A stretch of DNA of 64,000 nucleotides. It comes from Halolamina pelagica. Its GTDB lineage: Archaea > Halobacteriota > Halobacteria > Halobacteriales > Haloferacaceae. The stretch is from positions 2,294,001 through 2,358,000 of the forward strand of contig NZ_LGUC01000001.1 in NCBI RefSeq assembly GCF_001307315.1, read 5' to 3'. The stretch's first letter is position 1, and the number at the start of each line of letters is the position of its first letter. The notes below the pieces were generated by a model. That model was not told the DNA's origin and did no database searches. It saw only the letters and a program-made list of their open reading frames with translations. The position numbers and the translations under genes were made by a program. This document shows positions 37,659-46,338 of the stretch, in pieces.

Positions 37659-37766
37659 GGCCGCGGCGGGTCGCTGGCCGCAGTTGGCTACTGCACGACC
37701 ACAGCGGGGGCTCCGCGGTCGCGGCACGACGGCCGCGACGGGTCGCGAGCCGTGGCCGGCTATTGC
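37659..37766. repeat. hairpin repeat, half copy plus full copy
   Basis: The right half of a unit (GCCGCGGCGGGTCGC, from 37660) is followed by a full 72-bp unit from 37695. The full unit keeps the ends of the 35343 family but changes the stem to GTCGCGGC-ACGACG-GCCGCGAC (37718-37739); both arms change together. It lies between convergent genes. Confidence 0.8.
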
Positions 37767-37771
37767 CCCGC

Positions 37772-38446
37772 CTAGTGCTCGGCCACCGCCTCGTCGTCGA
37801 GTTCGGCCGCGGTCGGCTCGAACGTCTCGCGATGGACGATATCCTCGACGGAGCGGCGGAACTTCCGAGGGGTGGTCGTGTCCTGAGCGTTCGCCGCCGC
37901 GTGACCCATCGTCACCAGCATCACCGGTTCGTACTGGTCGTCGATGTCGAACGCCGCCTGCAGCGCCTCGCCGTCGAAGCCGCCGACGGGACAGGTCGAC
38001 AGCCCCTCGGCGCGGGCGGCGTGCATCAGCGTCATCCCCGCCAGCGCCGTGCTGCGGGTGGTCCAGAGCCGGTTCTCGCGCTCCCCGCGCTCGGCCATCC
38101 CGTCGATCGTCTCGATCAGTCCCGCCTTGGCCTCCTCGTTGGGGAGGTACCCTTTCCGGAGCTGGTCCTCGGCGACCGCCTCGGCGTGCGCGCTGGGGTC
38201 GGTGTTACCCAGCACCGCGACGGCCACCGGCGCGTCGGTGACGTGCTCCTGGCCGTACGCGACCTCCTTGAGCCGCTCGCGGTTCTCGTCCTCGGTCAGC
38301 ACGAGGAACTCCCACGGCTGGAGGTTGTAGCTGGAGGGGCTGTACCGAACCTGCTCGAAAACGGCCTCGATGGTGGCGTCGTCGACCGGCTCGTCGCTGT
38401 ACTCGTGGACGCTGCGGCGGGTCTGGACGGCCTCGTCGAACTCCAT
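37772..38446 (-). CDS. nitroreductase family flavoprotein
   Basis: FMN-dependent oxidoreductase of 224 residues. The N-terminal RRSVHEYSDEPVDD and YSPSSYNLQPWEFLVL are the FMN-binding start of the nitroreductase family. The middle has HAARAEGLSTCPVGGFD and LVTMGHAAANAQ, typical of NfsA/NfnB-like enzymes. It reduces nitro compounds, quinones or other flavin acceptors; the physiological substrate is unknown. A TATA box 27 bp before the ATG implies a leaderless transcript. Confidence 0.92.
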   Translation of the reverse strand: MEFDEAVQTRRSVHEYSDEPVDDATIEAVFEQVRYSPSSYNLQPWEFLVLTEDENRERLKEVAYGQEHVTDAPVAVAVLGNTDPSAHAEAVAEDQLRKGYLPNEEAKAGLIETIDGMAERGERENRLWTTRSTALAGMTLMHAARAEGLSTCPVGGFDGEALQAAFDIDDQYEPVMLVTMGHAAANAQDTTTPRKFRRSVEDIVHRETFEPTAAELDDEAVAEH

Positions 38447-38468
38447 ACCCGTTAGAGGCCGTTCGAGG

Positions 38469-38491
38469 TTTAATACTTGTCGAGTAACTCG
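38469..38491 (-). promoter_or_regulatory. nitroreductase promoter with adjacent palindrome
   Basis: The minus strand reads GTATTAAA (38469-38476), centred 27 bp before the ATG. Just upstream is the perfect odd palindrome CGAGTAACTCG (38481-38491), positioned where a regulator or TFB contact could modulate the promoter. Confidence 0.5.
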
Positions 38492-38549
38492 TAATTAGGT
38501 CACTGCGGCGTCAGCGGGTGACGCCGCCGTTACCGTCGTGTCGTCGGCC

Positions 38550-38990
38550 TCACCGGACGACGGTGACCGGAATCGGCGACTCGCGAACGACCTTCTCGGC
38601 GACGCTGCCGAGCAGCATGCGCGAGACGCCGGTGCGGCCGTGGCTCCCGATCACGACGTGGTCGTACGTGGGCGCGTCGACATCCTCGCTTTCGCCGCCG
38701 GCGACGTTGACGATCGTCTGCGGCGGTCGTCCGACGGCCTTCTCGGTCCGGAACTCGATCCCGTACGTCTCGCGTGCCTCCGCGAACAGTTCGTCGGCGT
38801 CGGCCTGGGCCTGCTCGAACCACTCCTCGCCGCCGCTGGGGATGCCGACGCCGGCGCTGTAGCCGGCCTCGACGGGGTTGATGACGTACAGCAGCGTGAT
38901 CTCGTGGGCACCCCACTCCTCGACGGCGAACTCGAGAGCGTCTTCGGCCTGGGGCGTCCCGTCGTACGCGACGAGTATGCGGTCGGTCAT
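38550..38990 (-). CDS. universal stress protein UspA family
   Basis: A 146-residue single-domain UspA protein: start RILVAYDGTPQAEDALEFAV and the ATP-binding signature GSHGRTGVSRMLLGSVAEKV with the G-2x-G-9x-GS/T pattern. ATP binding is therefore likely. Preceded by a TATA-like box at the leaderless distance. It follows the hairpin repeats downstream of herA. Confidence 0.92.
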   Translation of the reverse strand: MTDRILVAYDGTPQAEDALEFAVEEWGAHEITLLYVINPVEAGYSAGVGIPSGGEEWFEQAQADADELFAEARETYGIEFRTEKAVGRPPQTIVNVAGGESEDVDAPTYDHVVIGSHGRTGVSRMLLGSVAEKVVRESPIPVTVVR

Positions 38991-39013
38991 GGGTGTGCGT
39001 TCGGGGGCTTCCG

Positions 39014-39020
39014 TAAAAAA
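39014..39020 (-). promoter_or_regulatory. TATA-like box of the UspA gene
   Basis: The minus strand reads TTTTTTA, centred about 27 bp before the ATG at 38990. It is the only AT-rich block in this GC-rich gap. Confidence 0.45.
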
Positions 39021-39111
39021 CGAGGTGGCGCGGTTGGCGGGTCGGCGGGGTGGTCACACCCTACCTCCTCGGCGGCGGCCGTCGTCGTCCACTCACCGTA
39101 GTTGGAGACAC

Positions 39112-39310
39112 ACAGCCACGGCAATCGGTCCGTCGCCGGCCACGGAGGCCTCGGCCGACCGCGAGCCCGGGGGTTCTACACGGTCACGGCAAACGCTCCG
39201 AGCGCCGATCCGAAGATCGGCGCCGGTTGCGAGCCGTCTGGTGTTACTCCCGTGTCTGGTGACACACAGACACGGCATTCGTTCCGTCGTCGCGCGACGG
39301 AGCGCGTGAC
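39112..39310. repeat. three diverged hairpin repeats
   Basis: Units start near 39112, 39180 and 39265; each has the core CACGGCAA/T followed by a TCCG block. Stems differ but stay paired: unit 2 GCGCCGATC-CGAA-GATCGGCGC (39202-39223), unit 3 CCGTCG-TCGCG-CGACGG (39284-39300); unit 1 has a longer, bulged stem (about 39132-39160). Same family as 35343 and 37659. It lies between herA and the UspA gene. Confidence 0.7.
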
Positions 39311-39313
39311 AGG

Positions 39314-41142
39314 TCAGTCGCCGTGTCTTGTGACACACTCGCTCAGGCCGATCAGCTCCACCGGCTCGGAGTTGTCCGGCGAGTACACCACCATCTGCCC
39401 CTTCTCCATGTACGGCACCTTCTGGGCCAGTTGGCTCGGGATGTTCACCGACGAGATCGCGTCCTCGTCGCCGAGGTTGAGCACGATCTTCGTGTTCACC
39501 TGCTTGAACACCGGTTCCGCAATGTCCTGTGGGTCCTGCGTGATGAGGAACAGCCCCAGTCGCTCCTTCCGGCCCTGTTTGGCGGCCTCGGTGAACTTCT
39601 GGACCACCTTCCGCGCCTGCACGGTGTCGGCCTCCGAGAGGAAGTTGTGCGCCTCGTCCATCCCCAGCACCAGCGGCGTCTCCTTGATGCGCTGGCTCTG
39701 CGGTGAGTTCGAGAGCTTGTCGTCGACGAGCAGCGACGACACCGCGAGCACGAACATCTCCTTCGCCCGCGAGGTCGAGAGGTGGTACGTCGGCACGACC
39801 GTCAGCCCGCCCGGCCGGACGAGTTCGTGGTCCAACTCGGTGATCGGACGCGCGTCCTGGTCGAAGATGCCGTTGGGAATCCCCCGAACCCGGCGCTTGA
39901 CGGCGTCGAACGTGGCCTCGTGGACGCGGCCGGACTCGTGGAGCTCCTCCTGCAGCCCCGGGTCGTCGAGATAGGTCAGGAACTGCTGGTAGGTGCCGCT
40001 CTGTCCGTAGTCGCTGAAGAACCGGTTGAGCAGGGTGAGCAGCGCCGGATACTGGTTGTCGTTCAGGCCGCCGCCGGCGACGAGCCACGGCATGTCGTAC
40101 TCGTCGACGACCGAGAACGGGATCGTGAACCGCACCTGCTCGGCGCGGTGGTTCTCGCCGCCGTAGCTCACGCCGTCCTCGACGGGGACGAGCGCGATCG
40201 TGTCGTCGTGGCCGCCGTGGGCGATCCCCTCCCGATCGAGCTGGCGGGCGAACTGGTCGCTCATCCCCGGGTTGTCGTCGTGCATCTGGGCGTACTCGTC
40301 CTGCGGGTCGAACTGCACGACGGCGGGGAGACCTCCCGGCCGTCGTCCATCGGGTACGTCCGGTCCTCCGCGAGGTACTGCCGCAGCACGTTCTTCGAGG
40401 CGTGGGTCTTCCCCGAGCCCGTGCCGCCGGCCACGAGCGTGTGCCGGAACACGAGCGGGTCGCCGTCGGCGTACTCGTCCTTCACGCGGTAGTCGACCGT
40501 CGGCGGCTCAGCGGCGGTGCGGACCTTCTCGCCCCCGACGGAGAGGTGGCCGAGGAACACCCCGTCGCCGGGGATCTTCAGGCCGGTTTTGATCTGTGCC
40601 TCGTCGGACGCTTCGCGGGCGAGCGCGCCCGGCTTGGGCACGCGGTCGGTCATCCGTCGTTTGAGCTCGCCGCCCTCCTCGTAGATGACCGCCACGGGCT
40701 CCAACTCGGCCATGAACTTGTAGTCCCGCTCCTCGAACCCCTCGCGGCGCATCTGCCGGCGCGCGTGGATCTCGGTGGCGTCGTCGGACTGGAACTCCTG
40801 GGCGTACTCCAGCGCGGCGATGGAGCAGAACAGGGTCTCGTCGTCGGGGTACGGGACGAGCAGGTAGCTCCCCAGCCGGACCGAGTCACGGTTCCCGGTG
40901 GTGATGAACGCCCGCAGCCGCGTCTCGTCGCCGTCCTGGGAAACGCGCAGCCCCTGGGAGACGGAGACGGTTCCGAGCCCCTGGTCGGCGCCGGCGGCCT
41001 CCGTGCCGTAGCGCTCGAACTCGGCCGCCGTGTCGGCCGCCTCGGCCGGGGCGTCGTCGCTCGCGTCGGCGGCCGAGGCGTCGTCGTCGCCCCCGCTGCC
41101 CGCGTAGTCGGTGAAGTCGCCAAGATCGCCCGAATCGCTCAT
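39314..41142 (-). CDS. herA: HerA-type DNA-translocating ATPase (frame broken near 40325)
   Basis: About 609 residues after correction. The N-terminus (MSDSGDLGDFTDYAGSG, then an acidic Ala/Asp stretch) leads to a HAS-barrel-like domain (SYLLVPYPDDETLFCSI), Walker A VAGGTGSGKTHASKN, and in the second half Walker B PLVLGMDEAHNFL with sensor LGLFLITQDPQDIAEPVF and arginine-bearing VNTKIVLNLGDEDA. The frame breaks at about 40325: one extra C on the minus strand joins REVSPAVVQFDPQDEY. HerA forms hexamers with NurA for DNA end resection; nurA is encoded 1.75 kb away on the same strand, with two plus-strand genes between. Confidence 0.9.
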
Positions 41143-41230
41143 GCGCCGGACGTGGGCGGCTCTCGGCATACACCTTTCCCTGCGGCGCCGCGGGCACCAC
41201 CCCTAAAGGCGCCGACCGACTAGCCAGTGT

Positions 41231-41560
41231 ATGATCTACGTCAGCGGGCACGGCGGGGGGACGACCCTCACCGGCACCGTGTTCGAGCGCGGCGAGGACT
41301 CCCCCTCCTACAAGGGCGCCCCCGACGAGGACGCCGCCTACGTCTGGGTCTGCGACGCGTTCTACCAGGTCGAAAGCGGCGGCTCGGCGATCGAGATCGA
41401 CGGCGAGGAGATCCGGGTCGCCTTCGAGTCGCCGATGCCCCGCGGGTTCGACACGCGCGAGCAGGCGCTCAAGGCCGCACGCGAGCACATCCGCACGCAG
41501 TTCGCCCGCATCGGCGTCGACGACGTGACGATCGACGTGGAGAAGGAGACGCCCGCCTGA
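41231..41560 (+). CDS. conserved-looking acidic small protein, unrecognised
   Basis: A 109-residue intact protein. N-terminus MIYVSGHGGGTTLTGTVFER suggests a beta-rich start; the middle YVWVCDAFYQVESGGSAIEI and the helical end EQALKAAREHIRTQFARIGV follow. No signal, membrane or metal motif is obvious. Codon use and acidity match real haloarchaeal genes. Located divergently beside herA, between herA and nurA, so a role near the DNA-repair pair is possible but unproven. Confidence 0.75.
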   Translation: MIYVSGHGGGTTLTGTVFERGEDSPSYKGAPDEDAAYVWVCDAFYQVESGGSAIEIDGEEIRVAFESPMPRGFDTREQALKAAREHIRTQFARIGVDDVTIDVEKETPA

Positions 41561-41628
41561 TCGGTCGGCTTTTCTACAAAAATCACCTTCCGGGAACGCT
41601 CATTGTCTGGGCGGCCGCAGTGTCGACC

Positions 41629-42900
41629 ATGGGCGACGTTGGGGACGGTCGCGGTGACGGAGCTGCCGGTGACCCCGGCGCCGCCGACCGCGGCCTCATC
41701 TACCGCTACTACCTCTACCGGATCACCACCTCCGCGGGGTTCTACCTCCCGGTGTCGGTGCTGATCCTGCGGGACAAGGGGTACGGCCTCGGCTTCGTCG
41801 GCTTCGCGTACGCGGTGTACGCCCTCGGAACGCTGCTCTCGGAGATCCCGACCGGCTACCTCGGCGACCGGCTGGGCCGACGGGCGAGCCTCGCGATCGG
41901 CTGTGTACTCCGGGTACTGGTCGTCGGCGTCTACCCGTTCCTGCCGGGCAAGGGCGCCTACCTCGCGATCCACCTCGTCTGGGCGGCCGGGCGCTCCTTC
42001 CGGTCGGGCACGCAGGACGCGTGGCTGTACGAGATCCTGGAGGCGCGCTTCGACGCCGGCGAGTTCGCCCGGATCGAGAGCCGCGGCCGGATGGCCCGGC
42101 TCACCGTCTCCGCGGGCGGCGCCGTCGTCGGCAGCCTGCTGTACGGGATGGACCCGTCGTGGCCGTTCCTGGTCAACGCCGGCCTCGCGACGCTGGGCCT
42201 GCCGCTGCTCTGGACGTTCCCGGCTGTCCAGGGCGCGGGCGAGTCGTCGGACGGCGATCACTTCGGCGTCGGCGACGCCGTCACGATGCTGCGCGCACAG
42301 GTCGAGCGACCCGCGATCAGGTGGTTCGTGGCGTACGCGGCGCTGTTCCACGCGCTGTTCCTAGTGACCCGGATCTACGAACAGCCAGCGTTCGAGGAGA
42401 TCGGCGTCCCCGTCGCCGGCTTCGGCCTGCTGTACGCGGGGTTCAAGCTCGCCTCCGCGGCCGCGGCGTCGACGGTCGGCCGCCTCCAGGCGCAGTTCGG
42501 CGTGCGAGGCACGTTCGCGCTGCTGATACCGCTGTACGGTGTGGCCTACGCCGGGGTACTGGTCATGCCGGCGCTGGTGGTCCCCGTCCTGTTCGTCAAC
42601 CGCGGGCTGAGCACGATCACCGCGCCGCTGCGGAACCAGTACCTCAACGACCGGCTGGCCGACGTGGGCCGGTCGACGGTGCTCTCCGGGGCGGCGATGG
42701 CGATGGCGCTCGTCGGCGGCGTCGCCCGCGTCGTCGCCGGCGCGGCCGCCGACGGCCTCGGGGCGGTCGCGCTGCTGGGCTGGTCAGGCGTGGTGATCGC
42801 CCCGCTGGGCGCGCTGCTGTGGGTGACGAAATCGCCAGTCAGGACCTCCGCGCCCGACGGGGCGACGGCCCGGGGAAGCGGGTCAACGGCGACCGACTAG
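41629..42900 (+). CDS. major facilitator superfamily transporter
   Basis: A 423-residue MFS carrier with about 12 helices. Start ATG 41629 follows a Gly/Asp-rich leader, then YYLYRITTSAGFYLPVSVLI. The loop motif is EIPTGYLGDRLGRRASLAIG, and the segment AGRSFRSGTQDAWLYEILEA is typical of a sub-branch of bacterial/archaeal MFS proteins. Substrate unknown. Convergent with nurA, overlapping by four bases at the stops. Confidence 0.88.
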   Translation: MGDVGDGRGDGAAGDPGAADRGLIYRYYLYRITTSAGFYLPVSVLILRDKGYGLGFVGFAYAVYALGTLLSEIPTGYLGDRLGRRASLAIGCVLRVLVVGVYPFLPGKGAYLAIHLVWAAGRSFRSGTQDAWLYEILEARFDAGEFARIESRGRMARLTVSAGGAVVGSLLYGMDPSWPFLVNAGLATLGLPLLWTFPAVQGAGESSDGDHFGVGDAVTMLRAQVERPAIRWFVAYAALFHALFLVTRIYEQPAFEEIGVPVAGFGLLYAGFKLASAAAASTVGRLQAQFGVRGTFALLIPLYGVAYAGVLVMPALVVPVLFVNRGLSTITAPLRNQYLNDRLADVGRSTVLSGAAMAMALVGGVARVVAGAAADGLGAVALLGWSGVVIAPLGALLWVTKSPVRTSAPDGATARGSGSTATD

Positions 42901-44171
42901 TCCTCGTCGCCCCAGCGTAACCGGTCGTACGTCGACCGCGACTCGCTGCCGAACGTCTCCTCGAACTTCCGGCGGATCGCCGCCTTCTCGCCGGCGCCGA
43001 TCTTCGCCAGTTCGTCGGCCTTCCCGATCGCCTCGGGCGGCCCGCGCTCGGTCGCCACCTCACTCAGTAGCTGAGTCGTCAGCGCCGTCCGCGTCTCGGG
43101 ATCACGGGTGACGGCATAGGGCGCCTCGATCTTGTACGTCACGTCGGTCCGCGGGTCGTAGAGGTAGCAGAACGTCACCTCGTACGCCTCGGGGTCGAGC
43201 CGGCGCTCGATCCCCATCGCGTCGCCGTCCGCGGACATCGGCTCGTCCGAGGAGCCACGTGAGCGGAACCACGAGGTGAACGTCAGGTCGGACTCGTCGC
43301 GGGCGGCCGCCGGGTCGGCTGTCGGGCCGTTCTCGACGCCCGCCTCCTGCTGCTCGCGGCACTCGAGCAGCCGGGTGAACAGCGCGGCGTCGTCGGTCCA
43401 CGGCGTCGGCGTGCGGTCGGCCAGCGTGCGGACGATGAAGCGGGAGGTCGGGTTCTTGACGAACCCCGCGATGGGGACCCCGCGCTCGACGAACTGCTCG
43501 ACGAGTCGCACGTAGTTCTCGACGATGGCCTGCGGGGCGGCCTCCTGTGTCGCCTCCGCCAGCGCAGGGTCGCGGGACTCCCAGTTGAACAGTCGCTTGG
43601 GGTAGAGCGGCCCGTCGAGCAGGAGGAGCTCCTCGACGGCGTCGGCGTGTTCGAGCGCGTGGGAGGACTCCGCCAGGTAGAGCGCGAGTTCGTGGGTCAC
43701 CTCGTCGGCGAACTCAGCGACCTCGGGCACCTGCAGCACCTGCTGGCGACTGTACCCCTCGTCGTAGCGCTGCCAGTCGGTGCCGTACTCCCGGGTGGCG
43801 TCGTTCGCGTGGACGGTCGCGACGAGCGAGCGCGAGCGGTGGAGTTCGAGATCCGTCGGGGCCGCGGCCATCGCCGCCTGCGCCACGTCCAGCAGCAGCC
43901 CATTTTTGAACCCGGTGGGGTTGAGCGTGCCGGCGTCGAGCCCGTGGGTCGTGTCGAACGGCCGGTCGGCGAGCGCCACGTCGTCGATCGCCGCGGCCCG
44001 AAGCGACGGCTCGTCGAGCGGTTCGACCACGATCCGGCCGTCCGCGCGCAGGGGGTCGAGCAGCTCCCAGGCGCGGGCGGCGTGGTCGTCGTGGTCGGAG
44101 TCGTCGACGGTGCCCGCGATGGAGGCGGCGATGCGGGCGATGGTGTCGACGTGGATGGGGTCGAGCGTCAC
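42897..44171 (-). CDS. nurA: NurA 5'-3' nuclease
   Basis: NurA-domain nuclease of about 424 residues, working with HerA in double-strand-break end processing. Recognisable parts are VEELLLLDGPLYPKRLFNWE with the catalytic acid in LLLDGPLY, VERGVPIAGFVKNPTSRFIV, and EAPYAVTRDPETRTALTTQL with the C-terminal acidic/His region. GTG 44171 is preferred as start (MTLDPIHVDTIARIAASIAG); an upstream TTG at 44198 is less likely. It overlaps the MFS gene stop. Divergent from a 68-residue membrane protein gene. Confidence 0.92.
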   Translation of the reverse strand: MTLDPIHVDTIARIAASIAGTVDDSDHDDHAARAWELLDPLRADGRIVVEPLDEPSLRAAAIDDVALADRPFDTTHGLDAGTLNPTGFKNGLLLDVAQAAMAAAPTDLELHRSRSLVATVHANDATREYGTDWQRYDEGYSRQQVLQVPEVAEFADEVTHELALYLAESSHALEHADAVEELLLLDGPLYPKRLFNWESRDPALAEATQEAAPQAIVENYVRLVEQFVERGVPIAGFVKNPTSRFIVRTLADRTPTPWTDDAALFTRLLECREQQEAGVENGPTADPAAARDESDLTFTSWFRSRGSSDEPMSADGDAMGIERRLDPEAYEVTFCYLYDPRTDVTYKIEAPYAVTRDPETRTALTTQLLSEVATERGPPEAIGKADELAKIGAGEKAAIRRKFEETFGSESRSTYDRLRWGDED

Positions 44172-44252
44172 GGCGAGATCGACGGCGGGCGCCCCCAAAA
44201 CTCCCCCGCCTCACTCGGAAGAGCGAAGTTCCCCCCGGTCCAACTGCCGACC

Positions 44253-44459
44253 ATGGCTACGCTGCAGGAGTTCGCGATGCGAATCGTCGAGGACCTCCCG
44301 AAGATGGGCGAACTGTTCCAGGGCGTCGTCACGCAGGACCCACTCGCGGCCGTCTCGGCCGCGATGGGCGCGCTGTTCGTGCTCGGTGCCAGCGGCGCGC
44401 TGGCGTATCTCGCCGCCGGCGGCGTACTCGATCTGCTCGGCGCAACGTCGCCGCGGTAG
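44253..44459 (+). CDS. small single-helix membrane protein
   Basis: A 68-residue protein: amphipathic N-terminus MATLQEFAMRIVEDLPKMGE, then AAVSAAMGALFVLGASGALA and YLAAGGVLDLLGA as membrane helix. ATG start, codon use normal, divergent from nurA and convergent with mer (5-bp gap). No family recognised. Confidence 0.62.
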   Translation: MATLQEFAMRIVEDLPKMGELFQGVVTQDPLAAVSAAMGALFVLGASGALAYLAAGGVLDLLGATSPR

Positions 44460-44464
44460 TCGAA

Positions 44465-45469
44465 TCAGACTCGTTCTTCGGCCAGTTCCAACGCCTCGCT
44501 CGCGAGTGCGACGGCCTCGTCGAGTTCCGGCCCCAGCGGTGAGCCACAGACGACCCCATCGGCGTGTTCGAGGACGGCGGCGAGTCGGTCGGCCACGTCG
44601 TCGACGGTGCCCGCGGCCGCGAAGGCGTCGATCATCCCGGGGGAGACCTGCTCGAACGCCGCCTCGAAGCGCCCCTCGCTGATCTTCTCGCCGACTGCGG
44701 CGGCGCGCTCGGGGTCGATGTCGTGCCGGGAAAGCACCGGCTCGGGCGTTCCGGCGGCGATGAACGCGACCGGCGGCCGCGCGGCCTCGCGGGCGGCCTC
44801 GCGCTCGGTGGCGACGCTCACGCTCGCGTACGCCAGGAAGTCGAACTCACCGCGGTGGTCGGGACGCTCGCCGAGCCCTTCCTCGACGCGGTCCCCAGCC
44901 CACGCGAGATCGCGAGGGTGCGAGCCGTTGAACAGCAAGCCGTCGGCGTGTTTCGCCGCCATCCGGCACATGTGCGGCCCCTCGCCACCGACGTACACGG
45001 GCAAGTCGCCCGGCGGCTCGTAGTTCAGGCCGGCGTCGTCGGCCTGGAACGTGCCGTCGTGGTCGACGCGCTCGCCGGCCCAGAGCCGTTTGGCGACTTT
45101 GAACGCCTCCAGCACCGAGCGCAGGCTGCGGTCGTCGCTGTCGACGCCCAGGTTCCGGAGGGTCGAGGGGTCGCCGGGGCCGATCCCGAACACGCCGCGC
45201 CCCCCGGCGTGCTCGTCGAGGGTCGCCATCCGGGAGGCTAGCGCGACGGGGTGGCTCTCGTGGGGGTTGGCGACGCCCGGGCCGAGCCGGATCGAGTCGG
45301 TTCGCTCGGCGATCGCTCCGAGCGTCTGGAACGGGTCGCGGTTGTTGTAGTGCGAGGAGACGAACGCGGCGTCGAAGCCGGCGTCCTCGGCGGTCGCTGC
45401 GAGTTCGACGAGGCGGGAGACGGGCTGTTCGGGCGTCAGTTCGACCCCGCGGCGGATCGGTGGGCTCAT
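44465..45469 (-). CDS. mer: F420-dependent LLM-class reductase, methylenetetrahydromethanopterin reductase-like
   Basis: A 334-residue luciferase-like monooxygenase-fold enzyme using coenzyme F420. It starts RRGVELTPEQPVSRLVELAA and has AAFVSSHYNNRDPFQTLGAI, DSIRLGPGVANPHESHPVAL, HAGGRGVFGIGPGDPSTLRN and DLPVYVGGEGPHM, matching the Mer group. In haloarchaea, which are not methanogens, Mer-like proteins probably act in F420-linked C1/folate-type chemistry. The ATG overlaps the cofE stop (ATGA), a direct link to F420 biosynthesis. Confidence 0.87.
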   Translation of the reverse strand: MSPPIRRGVELTPEQPVSRLVELAATAEDAGFDAAFVSSHYNNRDPFQTLGAIAERTDSIRLGPGVANPHESHPVALASRMATLDEHAGGRGVFGIGPGDPSTLRNLGVDSDDRSLRSVLEAFKVAKRLWAGERVDHDGTFQADDAGLNYEPPGDLPVYVGGEGPHMCRMAAKHADGLLFNGSHPRDLAWAGDRVEEGLGERPDHRGEFDFLAYASVSVATEREAAREAARPPVAFIAAGTPEPVLSRHDIDPERAAAVGEKISEGRFEAAFEQVSPGMIDAFAAAGTVDDVADRLAAVLEHADGVVCGSPLGPELDEAVALASEALELAEERV

Positions 45470-46224
45470 GGTTCGTACTCCCAGTCACGCAGTGCTTGGC
45501 GCACAAAATCCCCACGCATCTCGCGGAACATGTTGTCGCTGCCGCCGTGATCGCCGAACGCCCAGTCCCGAACGACCACGACGGGCGTGCCGTCGTCGCC
45601 CTCGCCGGAGACGAGGTTGGCGGCGCCCGCGAGTTCGTCGACGACGCTCTCGACGGTGACCTGCAGTTCGTGGCCGTCGCGGTCGGTCTCCCCCCGCCAG
45701 TCACGCGAGGCCGGCATGCCGGCCCAGCCGATCGCGACGGCGCGCTGGCCGTGGCGGAACGAGCGCCCGGAGGTGTCGGTGACGATCACCGGCGGCGACT
45801 CTGGGAGCCGCTCGTGGATGCGTTCGGCGGACTGGCTGGGCCGTTTCGGGAGCAGCAGCAGGTCGTGGTCCGGCACGTTCGAGCGGTCGATGCCGGCGTT
45901 GACGCCGACGTGGCCGAAACGGGTCTCCGTCAGGACGAACGGCGCCTCCATCACCACGTCGGTGCTCTCCTCGAGGACCGCCTGAGCGAACCGAGGATCC
46001 TTCTCCTCGCCCGAGACCTCTTCGAGGTTCCGGGCGATCTCCTTCGCCCGCGGCCCGGCGGGGAACTCGTCGAGGTCGGCCGCGCGGCCCTCGGCCTTCG
46101 AGACGACCGTGGAGGCCACACAGACCACGTCGTCGGGCCGGAGGTCGACCCGGTCGGCGATCATCGCCGCCAGATCGTCGCCCTCGTGGATCTCCGGTAA
46201 CTCCGGTACGGCGAACAGCTCCAT
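45466..46224 (-). CDS. cofE: coenzyme F420-0:L-glutamate ligase CofE
   Basis: A 252-residue GTP-dependent ligase that adds glutamates to F420-0. It begins MELFAVPELPEIHEGDDLAA, then VVCVASTVVSKAEGRAADLD, followed by VVMEAPFVLTETRFGHVGVN, AGIDRSNVP, VIVTDTSGRSFRHGQRAVAI and the end RDWAFGDHGGSDNMFREMRG. All are CofE landmarks. The start ATG is at 46224, preceded by a 114-bp gap. First gene of the cofE-mer pair. Confidence 0.95.
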   Translation of the reverse strand: MELFAVPELPEIHEGDDLAAMIADRVDLRPDDVVCVASTVVSKAEGRAADLDEFPAGPRAKEIARNLEEVSGEEKDPRFAQAVLEESTDVVMEAPFVLTETRFGHVGVNAGIDRSNVPDHDLLLLPKRPSQSAERIHERLPESPPVIVTDTSGRSFRHGQRAVAIGWAGMPASRDWRGETDRDGHELQVTVESVVDELAGAANLVSGEGDDGTPVVVVRDWAFGDHGGSDNMFREMRGDFVRQALRDWEYEP

Positions 46225-46338
46225 ACCGCTAACAGTGCGGCGTGGCACAAAGTCGTGTTGAAGCGACGGACCCGTTCGCCCGCCGTCCGCTGAAAGCAAC
46301 AGGAATACGTAGAACGGCTGTGAAGCTCTGGTCAATTG

